18,229 bases of DNA from Rhodospirillales bacterium (GTDB taxonomy: Bacteria; Pseudomonadota; Alphaproteobacteria; Acetobacterales; Acetobacteraceae): positions 1-18,229 of the forward strand of contig CAHJXG010000460.1 of the NCBI GenBank assembly GCA_903644035.1, written 5' to 3'. The notes below the pieces were generated by a model that was given only the letters and a program-made list of their open reading frames with translations, was not told where the DNA came from and did not search any database. A program made the position numbers and the translations under genes. Every line of letters begins with the position of its first letter. Position 1 is the first letter of the stretch. Below are positions 8,413 to 14,916 of the stretch, piece after piece.

Positions 8413-8889
8413 AAAGCATCTTCCGAGCAACAGCCGCTCGACCAGATCGACAGCAGGATCATCCGGCTGCTGCAGGCGGAGGGCCGCATGAGCAATGCGG
8501 ACATCGCCAAGCGCGTGAACACGAGCGCCGCCACCTGTCACCGCCGCATCCAGCGGTTGTTCGAGGACGGCACCATCAACGCCGTCCGTGCGCAGGTCGC
8601 CCCCGACAGGGTGGGCCGGGGCTGCCTGGTGATCGTGGGCGTCGTCCTGGACCGCTCGACCCCGGAGAGCTTCGCCGCCTTCGAGGCAGCCGCGCGGTCC
8701 ATGCCGATGATCCTGGACTGCCATCTGGTCGCCGGCGACTTCGACTACTTCCTGAAGATCCGGGTGCGGGATCTGGCCGACTTCAACCGGCTGCACGGCG
8801 AGAGGCTGATCGCGCTCCCAGGCGTCCGGCAGACGCGGACGTTCTTCGTGATGAAGGAGGTCGTCGATAACGCCCCGCTGAACCTGTAG
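8410..8889 (+). CDS. acdR: Lrp/AsnC-family regulator of ACC deaminase, non-canonical ATA start
   Basis: Read from ATA 8410 the protein is 159 residues, the normal size of Lrp/AsnC regulators. LDQIDSRIIRLLQAEGRMSN forms helix 1, the helix-turn-helix follows (ADIAKRVNTSAATCHRRIQRL), and then the ligand-binding AsnC/RAM domain runs from about residue 65 to the end, including HLVAGDFDYFLKIRV and LPGVRQTRTFFVMKEV. The first conventional start, ATG 8488, would delete helix 1 and leave a 133-residue protein with a damaged DNA-binding domain. Divergence from acdS matches known acdR genes, whose products activate acdS in response to ACC and act as Lrp-type oligomers. The ATA could be a real rare start, or a mutated ATG that lowers or abolishes expression. 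Family assignment is firm; the start is inferred. Confidence 0.8.
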   Translation: MKASSEQQPLDQIDSRIIRLLQAEGRMSNADIAKRVNTSAATCHRRIQRLFEDGTINAVRAQVAPDRVGRGCLVIVGVVLDRSTPESFAAFEAAARSMPMILDCHLVAGDFDYFLKIRVRDLADFNRLHGERLIALPGVRQTRTFFVMKEVVDNAPLNL

Positions 8890-8924
8890 GGCCGCAGGCG
8901 CATTTCGGGCGGCCTCCACCGGCT

Positions 8925-8940
8925 TGGCACTTCGCTTGCT
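8925..8940 (+). promoter_or_regulatory. Sigma-54 (RpoN) -24/-12 promoter
   Basis: TGGCAC (8925-8930), five bases, then TTGCT (8936-8940) matches the sigma-54 consensus TGGCAC-N5-TTGCW at every conserved position. The GG and GC are separated by exactly 10 bases. The predicted transcript start is near 8951, giving a 22-base leader that keeps the ribosome-binding site CGGAGG (8959-8964) of the next gene. Such promoters need an AAA+ activator (NtrC/NifA class), which is not seen in the window. Confidence 0.7.
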
Positions 8941-8972
8941 TGTCCAGTCCCGTTCAAGCGGAGGCATTCCTG

Positions 8973-10556
8973 ATGAGACGACGAGAGCTTCTGGCCGCCG
9001 CGGCCCTGGCCGGCGCCCTGCCGCGGCCGTCCATCGCCCAAGGGGCCGCCGCGCGCACGCTGCGGTTCATCCCCGAGGGCAACCTCGCCAATCCCGACCC
9101 GATCTGGACCACCACCACGGTCGCCCGCAACCACGGCTTCCTGATCTACGACACGCTGTTCGGCATGGACGCGAAGCTCGCCCCCAAGCCGCAGATGTGC
9201 GAGGGCTACGCGCTGTCGGACGACAAGCTCACCTGGACCTTCCGGCTCCGCGAGGGGCTGCGGTTCCATGACGGCACGCCGGTCCGCGGCGCCGACTGCA
9301 TCGCCTCCATCAGCCGGTGGAGCAAGCGCGACGGCTTCGGCCAGCGCCTGGCCGCGCAGCTTGAGGGCCTGTCGGCGGCCGATGACCGGAGCTTCACGGT
9401 CAAGCTCACCCGGCCGTTCCCGCTGCTCGCCGCAGCCCTCGCGAAGCCCGCGGCCAACGTGTGCTTCATCATGCCGGAGCGGGTGGCACAGACCGACGCC
9501 TTCACCCAGATCACCGACTTCACGGGATCAGGCCCGTTCCGCTTCGTGCGCGACGAGTGGACGCCGGGGTCGCGCGCGGTCTATGCGCGCTTCGACGGCT
9601 ACGCGCCGCGGCAGGAAGCGCCGGACTTCACCGCCGGCGGCAAGGCCGCGCACTTCGACCGGGTCGAATGGAACATCATTCCAGACTCCGCCACCGCCGC
9701 CGCCGCGATGCAGACGGGCGAGGCGGATTGGTGGCAGACGCCGATCGCCGACCTGCTGCCGCAGCTCCGCCGGATGCGCGGGGTCAAGGTCGTGCCGATG
9801 ACCAGCGTCGGCAGCATCTACATCATCCGCTTCAACCACCTGCACCCGCCGTTCAACAACCCGCTGATGCGGCAGGCCGTGCTGCGGCTGGCGGACCAGA
9901 CCGCGTTCATGCAGGCCGCCTATGGCGACGAGACGAGCGCGTACCGGACCGGGGTGGGCGTGTTCACCCCGGGATCGCCGGCCGCGACCGACCTGGGCCT
10001 CGACGCCGTCACCGGCCCGCGCAGCCTGGATGCGGCCAAACGCCTGGTGGCGGAGGCGGGCTACAAGGGGGAGCGGATCGTCATCATCGCACCCACCGAC
10101 TATCCCTGGCTGGAGGCGTTCTGCCAGGTCACGCGCGACCTGCTGCTGAAGCTCGGGCTGAACGTCGATTACCAGGCGAGCGACTGGGGTACCGTCGTGC
10201 AGCGCCGGGCCAGCAAGGAGCCGGTGGACAAGGGCGGCTGGAGCATCTTCTGCACCGGCTGGGAGGGGCTGAACACGGCCGACCCCGGCGGCCACTACCC
10301 GATCCTCGGCAACGGCGGGAGCGCCTGGTTCGGCTGGCCCACCAGCCCGCGCATCGAGCAGCTCCGCACCGACTGGTTCGAGGCGCCGGACGACGCCGCG
10401 CGCCGCCGGGCGACGGACGCGATCCAGGCGGCGGTGTGGGCGGAGGTGCCCTACGTGCCGCTCGGACAGTTCTTCCAGCCCGCGGCGATGCGGAACACCG
10501 TCACCGGCGTGCTCGACAGCCCGTTCCCGATCTTCTGGAACGCCCGGAAGGGGTGA
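8973..10556 (+). CDS. Orphan ABC substrate-binding protein, family 5 (peptide/nickel type)
   Basis: The 527-residue exported protein begins MRRRELLAAAALAGALPRPSIAQG, a twin-arginine-like leader of the style common in Acetobacteraceae, with cleavage expected after IAQ or nearby. The mature part follows the DppA/OppA-type family 5 layout. It shows LIYDTLFGMDAKLAPKPQM, then LTWTFRLREGLRFHDGTPV near residues 85-105, DFTGSGPFRFVRDEW in the middle and RFNHLHPPFNNPLMRQAVL later. Ligands in this family include peptides, nickel, opines and other amino compounds. ATG 8973 has CGGAGG 8 bases upstream; an extension back to 8940 would overlap the sigma-54 promoter. No permease or ATPase genes adjoin it. 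It follows acdR by 83 bases and converges with the LacI-type gene (15-base gap). The nitrogen-type promoter suggests scavenging of a nitrogenous ligand, which is an inference. Confidence 0.88.
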   Translation: MRRRELLAAAALAGALPRPSIAQGAAARTLRFIPEGNLANPDPIWTTTTVARNHGFLIYDTLFGMDAKLAPKPQMCEGYALSDDKLTWTFRLREGLRFHDGTPVRGADCIASISRWSKRDGFGQRLAAQLEGLSAADDRSFTVKLTRPFPLLAAALAKPAANVCFIMPERVAQTDAFTQITDFTGSGPFRFVRDEWTPGSRAVYARFDGYAPRQEAPDFTAGGKAAHFDRVEWNIIPDSATAAAAMQTGEADWWQTPIADLLPQLRRMRGVKVVPMTSVGSIYIIRFNHLHPPFNNPLMRQAVLRLADQTAFMQAAYGDETSAYRTGVGVFTPGSPAATDLGLDAVTGPRSLDAAKRLVAEAGYKGERIVIIAPTDYPWLEAFCQVTRDLLLKLGLNVDYQASDWGTVVQRRASKEPVDKGGWSIFCTGWEGLNTADPGGHYPILGNGGSAWFGWPTSPRIEQLRTDWFEAPDDAARRRATDAIQAAVWAEVPYVPLGQFFQPAAMRNTVTGVLDSPFPIFWNARKG

Positions 10557-10571
10557 GGGCCAGGGCCGCCC

Positions 10572-11615
10572 TCATGCCGCCGGGGGCAGGTCGCTGCTGC
10601 CGGGGCTGAGCGTCATCGCCCACAGCTCCTGAATCCCTGGCGAGGGCGGAGCTGAGCCGGCGTTGATCCGGTCCACGATCATCGCGCCGAGCCGGGCGCC
10701 GTAGTCGCGCAGCGATACGCGGAAGCAGGTCAGCGCCGGGGTGAGATGCTCGGTGACGCGGTTCTCGCGGAAGCCGATGGCGGCGAGGTCGTGGCCGGGC
10801 CGCAGCCCCGCCTCCCGGAGCCGCCGGTACAGCCCGATGGCCATCGTCTCCTGCAACAGGACGACCGCGGTGGGCCGGTCCGCCATGGCCAGCAGGGCAT
10901 CGGCGAGGTCGCACCCGCCCTCCGGCGCGTCGGGCACGCGCACCACCAGCGCCGGGTCGCAGCCCAGCCCATGGCTGCGCATGGCGGCACGGTAGGCGTG
11001 CTCGAAGATGTGCGCCTGATTCACCTCCCGCCGCATCGTCCCGAGCGCGATCCGGCGGTGGCCGAGCGACGCCAGGCGCGCGACCGCCTGGTCCGCCACG
11101 TCCGCCACGTCGAGGTCGAGCCAGGCGTGGCTGCCGCCCGACAGGCTGCGCCCGAGCGCCACGAAGGGCACGCCGCGGTCAATCAGGAGGTCGATGCGGC
11201 CGTCGATGCGCTGGGTGTCGGAAATGATGAACCCGTCCGCCAGGCGCCGCGCCACAGCCCGGCGCAGGTACTGCTCCTGCTCCGCCGCCGAGCCGCAGGG
11301 CAGGATGACTAGGTCGAGGCCGTGCTCCGCCAGCGCCGGCTGCAGCCCCTCGCACAGGCCGAGGAAGAACGTCTCGCCCATCATCGTGCGGCCGATGTCG
11401 GTGCGGATCGTCAGCGCCACCGCGTCGGTCGTGCCCTGACGCAGGCTGCGGCCGGACTGATCGGGGGCGTAGCCGAGCGCCAGGGACGCCTCCTGCACCA
11501 GGGTGCGCGTCGCGGCGCTCACCTCGGCGCGGCCGTTCATGGCGCGTGACACCGTGCTGACAGAGAGCCTGAGGTGGCGTGCCACGTCGCGTATGCCGGT
11601 GCCCTGCCGCCCCAC
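10572..11615 (-). CDS. LacI-family transcriptional regulator
   Basis: The 347-residue repressor has the LacI helix-turn-helix at about residues 8-27 (IRDVARHLRLSVSTVSRAMN). The hinge follows near 50-60 (LGYAPDQSGRSLRQG), then a periplasmic-binding-protein-like effector domain to the end, with VVLLQETMAIGLYRRLREAG and IGFRENRVTEHLTP as typical blocks. I chose GTG at 11615 because TTGAGG (complement of 11622-11627) lies 6 bases upstream and it gives the usual LacI N-terminus. An open frame reaches 11753 but would run through the operator. It is transcribed divergently from the MFS-dehydratase operon, with a palindromic operator between them, so it probably represses that operon and itself. The inducer is likely a sugar or sugar acid. 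Confidence 0.9.
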   Translation of the reverse strand: MGRQGTGIRDVARHLRLSVSTVSRAMNGRAEVSAATRTLVQEASLALGYAPDQSGRSLRQGTTDAVALTIRTDIGRTMMGETFFLGLCEGLQPALAEHGLDLVILPCGSAAEQEQYLRRAVARRLADGFIISDTQRIDGRIDLLIDRGVPFVALGRSLSGGSHAWLDLDVADVADQAVARLASLGHRRIALGTMRREVNQAHIFEHAYRAAMRSHGLGCDPALVVRVPDAPEGGCDLADALLAMADRPTAVVLLQETMAIGLYRRLREAGLRPGHDLAAIGFRENRVTEHLTPALTCFRVSLRDYGARLGAMIVDRINAGSAPPSPGIQELWAMTLSPGSSDLPPAA

Positions 11616-11644
11616 TTGCCGCCTCAATCGCTGTTCCGCGCCTA

Positions 11645-11650
11645 TTGACA
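11645..11650 (+). promoter_or_regulatory. -35-like box of the MFS-dehydratase operon
   Basis: TTGACA is an exact sigma-70 -35 hexamer. At the normal 17-base spacing the -10 region (about 11668-11673, GAAAGT) is poor. The operator palindrome starts one base further on, so a repressor bound there would block this promoter. Confidence 0.4.
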
Positions 11651-11654
11651 GGAA

Positions 11655-11667
11655 AGAGCATGGCTCT
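11655..11667. repeat. Short inverted repeat AGAGC-ATG-GCTCT
   Basis: A 5-bp perfect inverted repeat with a 3-base centre lies between the -35-like box and the main LacI operator. The two centres are about 20 bases apart, near two helical turns. It could be an auxiliary regulator site. Confidence 0.35.
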
Positions 11668-11673
11668 GAAAGT

Positions 11674-11689
11674 CCGGAAACGTTTCCGG
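11674..11689. promoter_or_regulatory. LacI-type operator palindrome
   Basis: CCGGAAACGTTTCCGG is a perfect 16-bp palindrome with a central CG, the symmetry and centre typical of LacI/GalR-family operators. It lies 59 bases upstream of the repressor's GTG start and about 79 bases upstream of the MFS start, so one site can control both divergent units. Confidence 0.75.
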
Positions 11690-11767
11690 CCAATGACGCG
11701 CCGGCATCAGCAACGCTGTGCGGCGACCCAAGCCTGGGCGCACCATGCAGCAAAGAGGAGAGCGCCC

Positions 11768-13081
11768 GTGACCGACCCGGATGATGCCATCGTACGCAAG
11801 CTCGCCTGGCGGCTGGTGCCGCTGCTGACGTTCAGCTACTTCGTAGCGGTGCTGGACCGCTCGAACATGGGCGTCGCCGCGCTGACCATGAACCGCGATC
11901 TCGGCCTCAGCATGACCGCGTTCGGCGTCGCCGCCGGGGTGTTCTTCGTGCCGTACGTGCTGCTGGAGCTGCCGTCCAACCTCGCCCTCGCCCGGTTCGG
12001 CGCGCGGCTGTGGATCGCGCGCATCATGTTCACCTGGGGGCTGATTTCCGGCGCCCATGCCCTCGTATGGGACGCGCAGAGCCTGTATGTCGCGCGCGCC
12101 TTGCTGGGTGCGGCAGAGGCCGGGTTCGTGCCGGGCGTCATCTTCTACATCACCTTGTGGTTCCCCGCCGCCTATCGCGGCCGGGTCATCGCCGCGTTCT
12201 TCACCGGCATTCCCATCGCACTCGTGCTCGGCACGCCCTTGTCGGGGTTGCTGCTGGAAATGGAGGGCGTGATGGGGCTGCATGGCTGGCAGTGGGTCTA
12301 CCTGGTGGAGGCGGTGCCGGCGCTCGTCCTGGCCGTGGCGATCCCCTTCATCCTGCCGGCCACGCCGGAGCAGGCGCGGTTCCTCACCACGGAGGAGCGG
12401 GAGCGCCTGGTCGCGCGCCTGGCCGAGGAGCGGCAGGAGCGGGAGACTGGCAGCCACGCCGGCCTGCTGCGGACGCTGCTCAGCCCGCGTATCCTGCTGC
12501 TGTGCCTGGGCTATTACGGCCTGACCAACCTCAACGGCGCCATCAGCACGTTCCTGCCGCTGATCCTGCGGGAGTTCGGGGTGAGCAACCTGCAGGCAAG
12601 CTTCCTGGCCGCCATCCCGTACGGGTTCGGCGCCGTCGGCATGGTGGTGCTGGGGCGCTTCGCCGACCGGCCGGGGCGGCGCGGCCTGGCCAACTACGTG
12701 GCGCTGACGATCTCGGTGGCGGGCCTGCTCGCGGCGGCCACCATCGGCGACCCGCTGCTCAAGATGGCGGCGCTGTGCTTCACCGCGTTCGGGGTGTTCG
12801 CCGCCATGCCGGTGTTCTGGGGGCTGCCGACCACGCTGCTGTCCGGCGCCGCCGCGGCAGGCGGCATCGCCATGGTCAACGCGCTCGGCAACCTGTCCAG
12901 CGTGGTCAACCCCTGGGTCATCGGCATGATCCGTGACGCGACGGGCAGCTTCAACGGCGGGCTGTTCTGGCTTGCCGCCATGGCGTGCATGTCGATCGTG
13001 GTCATCACCATCATCTTCTCGCTGTGGGGCAGCCCCAAGGCCGCACGCCCTGGCGGCGCCATCCTCAACGAGGCCCGCTGA
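11768..13081 (+). CDS. MFS transporter, anion:cation symporter (ACS) family
   Basis: The 437-residue protein has about twelve membrane helices with a cytoplasmic loop near the middle rich in Glu and Arg. It follows the ACS pattern of the major facilitator superfamily (phthalate, tartrate, glucarate and galactonate permeases). The opening is RLVPLLTFSYFVAVLDRSNMG, followed by ELPSNLALARFGARLWIARI and an RALLGAAEAGFVPGVIFY block. GTG at 11768 has AGGAG (11756-11760) 7 bases upstream; an open frame from 11579 would run through the operator and is rejected. It is the first gene of a two-gene operon with the dehydratase, which starts one base after its stop codon. It probably imports the sugar acid the dehydratase uses. 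Confidence 0.9.
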   Translation: MTDPDDAIVRKLAWRLVPLLTFSYFVAVLDRSNMGVAALTMNRDLGLSMTAFGVAAGVFFVPYVLLELPSNLALARFGARLWIARIMFTWGLISGAHALVWDAQSLYVARALLGAAEAGFVPGVIFYITLWFPAAYRGRVIAAFFTGIPIALVLGTPLSGLLLEMEGVMGLHGWQWVYLVEAVPALVLAVAIPFILPATPEQARFLTTEERERLVARLAEERQERETGSHAGLLRTLLSPRILLLCLGYYGLTNLNGAISTFLPLILREFGVSNLQASFLAAIPYGFGAVGMVVLGRFADRPGRRGLANYVALTISVAGLLAAATIGDPLLKMAALCFTAFGVFAAMPVFWGLPTTLLSGAAAAGGIAMVNALGNLSSVVNPWVIGMIRDATGSFNGGLFWLAAMACMSIVVITIIFSLWGSPKAARPGGAILNEAR

Positions 13082-13082
13082 C

Positions 13083-14273
13083 ATGCGCATCACCGCCGTC
13101 CGCCTGCGCCGCCTGACCGGCACCCTGCCCACCCAGGGGGACATCTGGGAGGAGCGGCTGGTCCGGCCGCTCGACATCTACGACGAGTACCGGCACAGGA
13201 ACGATTTCGAGGGCGGCGTGCAGACGGCGGACGGGTTCCGCATCGCCACCGTGTTCGTTGAGATCGACACCGACGAGGGCGTCTCCGGCCGCGCCGGGCC
13301 GATCCCGGAGGCGGTGGCCTACATTGTCGCCCACAGCCTGCGCCGGCTGCTACTCGGGCAGGACCCCATCGCGGGGGAGAAGCTGTGGGACCAAATGCAC
13401 CGCGCGATGGTGCATGGGCGCCAGGGCGACGCGATGCTGGCGATCAGCGCCGTCGATTGCGCGCTGTGGGACCTGCGGGGGCGCTGGCTAGGACAGCCGG
13501 TGCACCGGCTGCTCGGTGGCCCGACGCGCGACGCCGTGCCGGCCTACGCCTCCATGCTGGGCTTCGCGGTGCTCGACCTCGGACGGGTGCGGGAGCGGGC
13601 GCTGGAGTACAAGGCGCTCGGCTACGCCGCGCAGAAGTGGTTCTTCCGCCACGGCCCGATGAGCGGCAAGGACGGGCTGCACCAGAACGTCGCGCTGGTG
13701 CGGACGCTGCGCGAGGCGGTCGGCGAGGACTACGACCTGATGTTCGACTGCTGGCAGGCGATGGATGTCGGCTATGTCGTGGACTTGGCCGAGCGGATTG
13801 CCGAGTATCGGCCGCGCTGGCTGGAGGAGTGCGTGATGCCGGACCGCATCGACAGCTACCGCCGCATCAAGGAGCGCATCAGCATCCCGCTCGCGGGCGC
13901 GGAGCACGAGTACACCCGGTGGGGCTTCAAGCGCTTCATCGACGCGGACGCGCTCGACGTGCTGCAGCCCGACATCTACTGGTGCGGCGGCCTGTCGGAG
14001 GCGTTGAAGATCGCCGCCTATGCCACGGCGCACGACTTGGTGACGATCCCGCACGGCCATTCGAGTGGCGCAACCATCCACTTCTCGGTCACGCAGTCGC
14101 CGATCCACACCCCGTATCAGGAATACCTGGTGAAGTGGAACGCCATCCACCAGCATTTCCTGCGCGACCCCGTGGACCCCATCGACGGTCTGATCCACGC
14201 GCCCTCGCTGCCCGGGCTGGGCATGGAGCTTGACCCGGCGAAGATCGAGACCGAAAGCGAGATCTTCGCCTAA
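13083..14273 (+). CDS. Enolase-superfamily sugar-acid dehydratase, L-rhamnonate dehydratase-like
   Basis: The 396-residue protein has the mandelate racemase/muconate lactonising enzyme fold. Likely Mg ligands are Asp222 (MFDCWQAMD), Glu248 or 249 (RWLEE) and Glu274 (AGAEHEYTRWGF). The catalytic dyad is Asp297 (LQPDIYWCGG) with His324 (IPHGHSSG). The KWFFRHGP block at about 185-192, the DCW and EHEYTR-GF signatures and the length recall rhamnonate dehydratase (RhamD), which removes water from an acid sugar to give a 2-keto-3-deoxy acid. Related acids (lyxonate, mannonate, fuconate type) remain possible. ATG 13083 lies one base after the transporter stop, so the genes are tightly coupled. No keto-deoxy acid aldolase or dehydrogenase follows directly. 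The aldolase-type genes 0.6-3.7 kb downstream could complete the route. Confidence 0.88.
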   Translation: MRITAVRLRRLTGTLPTQGDIWEERLVRPLDIYDEYRHRNDFEGGVQTADGFRIATVFVEIDTDEGVSGRAGPIPEAVAYIVAHSLRRLLLGQDPIAGEKLWDQMHRAMVHGRQGDAMLAISAVDCALWDLRGRWLGQPVHRLLGGPTRDAVPAYASMLGFAVLDLGRVRERALEYKALGYAAQKWFFRHGPMSGKDGLHQNVALVRTLREAVGEDYDLMFDCWQAMDVGYVVDLAERIAEYRPRWLEECVMPDRIDSYRRIKERISIPLAGAEHEYTRWGFKRFIDADALDVLQPDIYWCGGLSEALKIAAYATAHDLVTIPHGHSSGATIHFSVTQSPIHTPYQEYLVKWNAIHQHFLRDPVDPIDGLIHAPSLPGLGMELDPAKIETESEIFA

Positions 14274-14280
14274 GCTCGAC

Positions 14281-14337
14281 GGCGCCGCCGGAATGACCCC
14301 GCGGCGCAAGCCGGCCGATAGCCGGGTCAGCGGCGCC
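14281..14337. terminator. Possible bidirectional terminator between convergent genes
   Basis: Between the dehydratase and the minus-strand membrane protein lie nested inverted repeats: GGCGCCG/CGGCGCC (14281-14287 with 14331-14337), TGACCC/GGGTCA (14294-14299 with 14324-14329) and CCGGC/GCCGG (14311-14315 with 14321-14325). The inner arm overlaps the stop codon of the minus-strand gene. There is no T-run. Confidence 0.35.
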
Positions 14338-14785
14338 CGATCAACGCGCCGGCCGCAAGCCCGGCCGCCATCGCGCCATACGCGGCCGCCATCGACCGCT
14401 TGGACAGCACGAACTCCCATCCCGGCGTGAACCGCTTGGGCGTCGCCGTGTAGTCGACGGCTGCGGCAATGGCCGTCATCAGCAGCGCGTCCTGCAACAC
14501 CGGCAGGGCAGCAGGGCGGCGCCGTCCGATCCAACGCTCGAACAGCACCGCCCAGAACAGGGTGGCCGCGTGATGGGTCGCATAGCCGACCGCCGTGTGG
14601 GACAGGTCGGCCTTCGTGAAGAAGGCGGCCCGTTCGCCGTTGAGCCAGTGGCTCGTGGAGTTGACCGGCTGGAGGGCGCCCTTGCCCTCCGCGCGTGCGA
14701 GGAGCGCCAGGGCCACCGTCGACGCGACGCTCGCGCAGGTTCCGGAAACAGCGGCATATCGCAGCGTCCTGGCCCAGCCCGCCAT
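14327..14785 (-). CDS. Small conserved-looking integral membrane protein, function unknown
   Basis: The 152-residue protein has about four hydrophobic segments, near residues 8-30, 63-85, 98-112 and 128-150. Between the first two is a polar loop containing VNSTSHWLNGE, and the second begins HTAVGYATHHAATLFWAVLFE. Clustered His residues and the VDYTATPKRFTPGWEF loop look like conserved features. I recall similar unnamed proteins in proteobacteria but no assigned role. ATG 14785 has GGAG 6 bases upstream, and the codon usage fits a real gene. It is alone on the minus strand, divergent from the isocitrate-lyase-family gene and convergent with the dehydratase. I do not assign a function. Confidence 0.7.
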   Translation of the reverse strand: MAGWARTLRYAAVSGTCASVASTVALALLARAEGKGALQPVNSTSHWLNGERAAFFTKADLSHTAVGYATHHAATLFWAVLFERWIGRRRPAALPVLQDALLMTAIAAAVDYTATPKRFTPGWEFVLSKRSMAAAYGAMAAGLAAGALIGRR

Positions 14786-14916
14786 TCGGAACTCCGTGAA
14801 CAGTAGGCCGACGCAACGCAGGGGCCAGGGAGCCGTTCCCCGGCGCCGTCCCAGGCGAGGTTGCCGGCCTGGCCGCGATGCCGGATCATGCCGCGCACAG
14901 ATCAGGGGGAAACAGG

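Noticed and set aside
11616..11753. N-terminal extension of the LacI regulator
   Set aside because: It would place the operator inside the coding region and add residues before the normal LacI N-terminus.
11579..11767. N-terminal extension of the first MFS transporter
   Set aside because: It runs through the LacI operator and promoter region; GTG 11768 has an ideal Shine-Dalgarno.
14823..14874. GGCCAGG/CCTGGCC inverted repeat upstream of the isocitrate-lyase-family gene
   Set aside because: The 7-bp arms are about 39 bases apart in very GC-rich DNA; likely chance.
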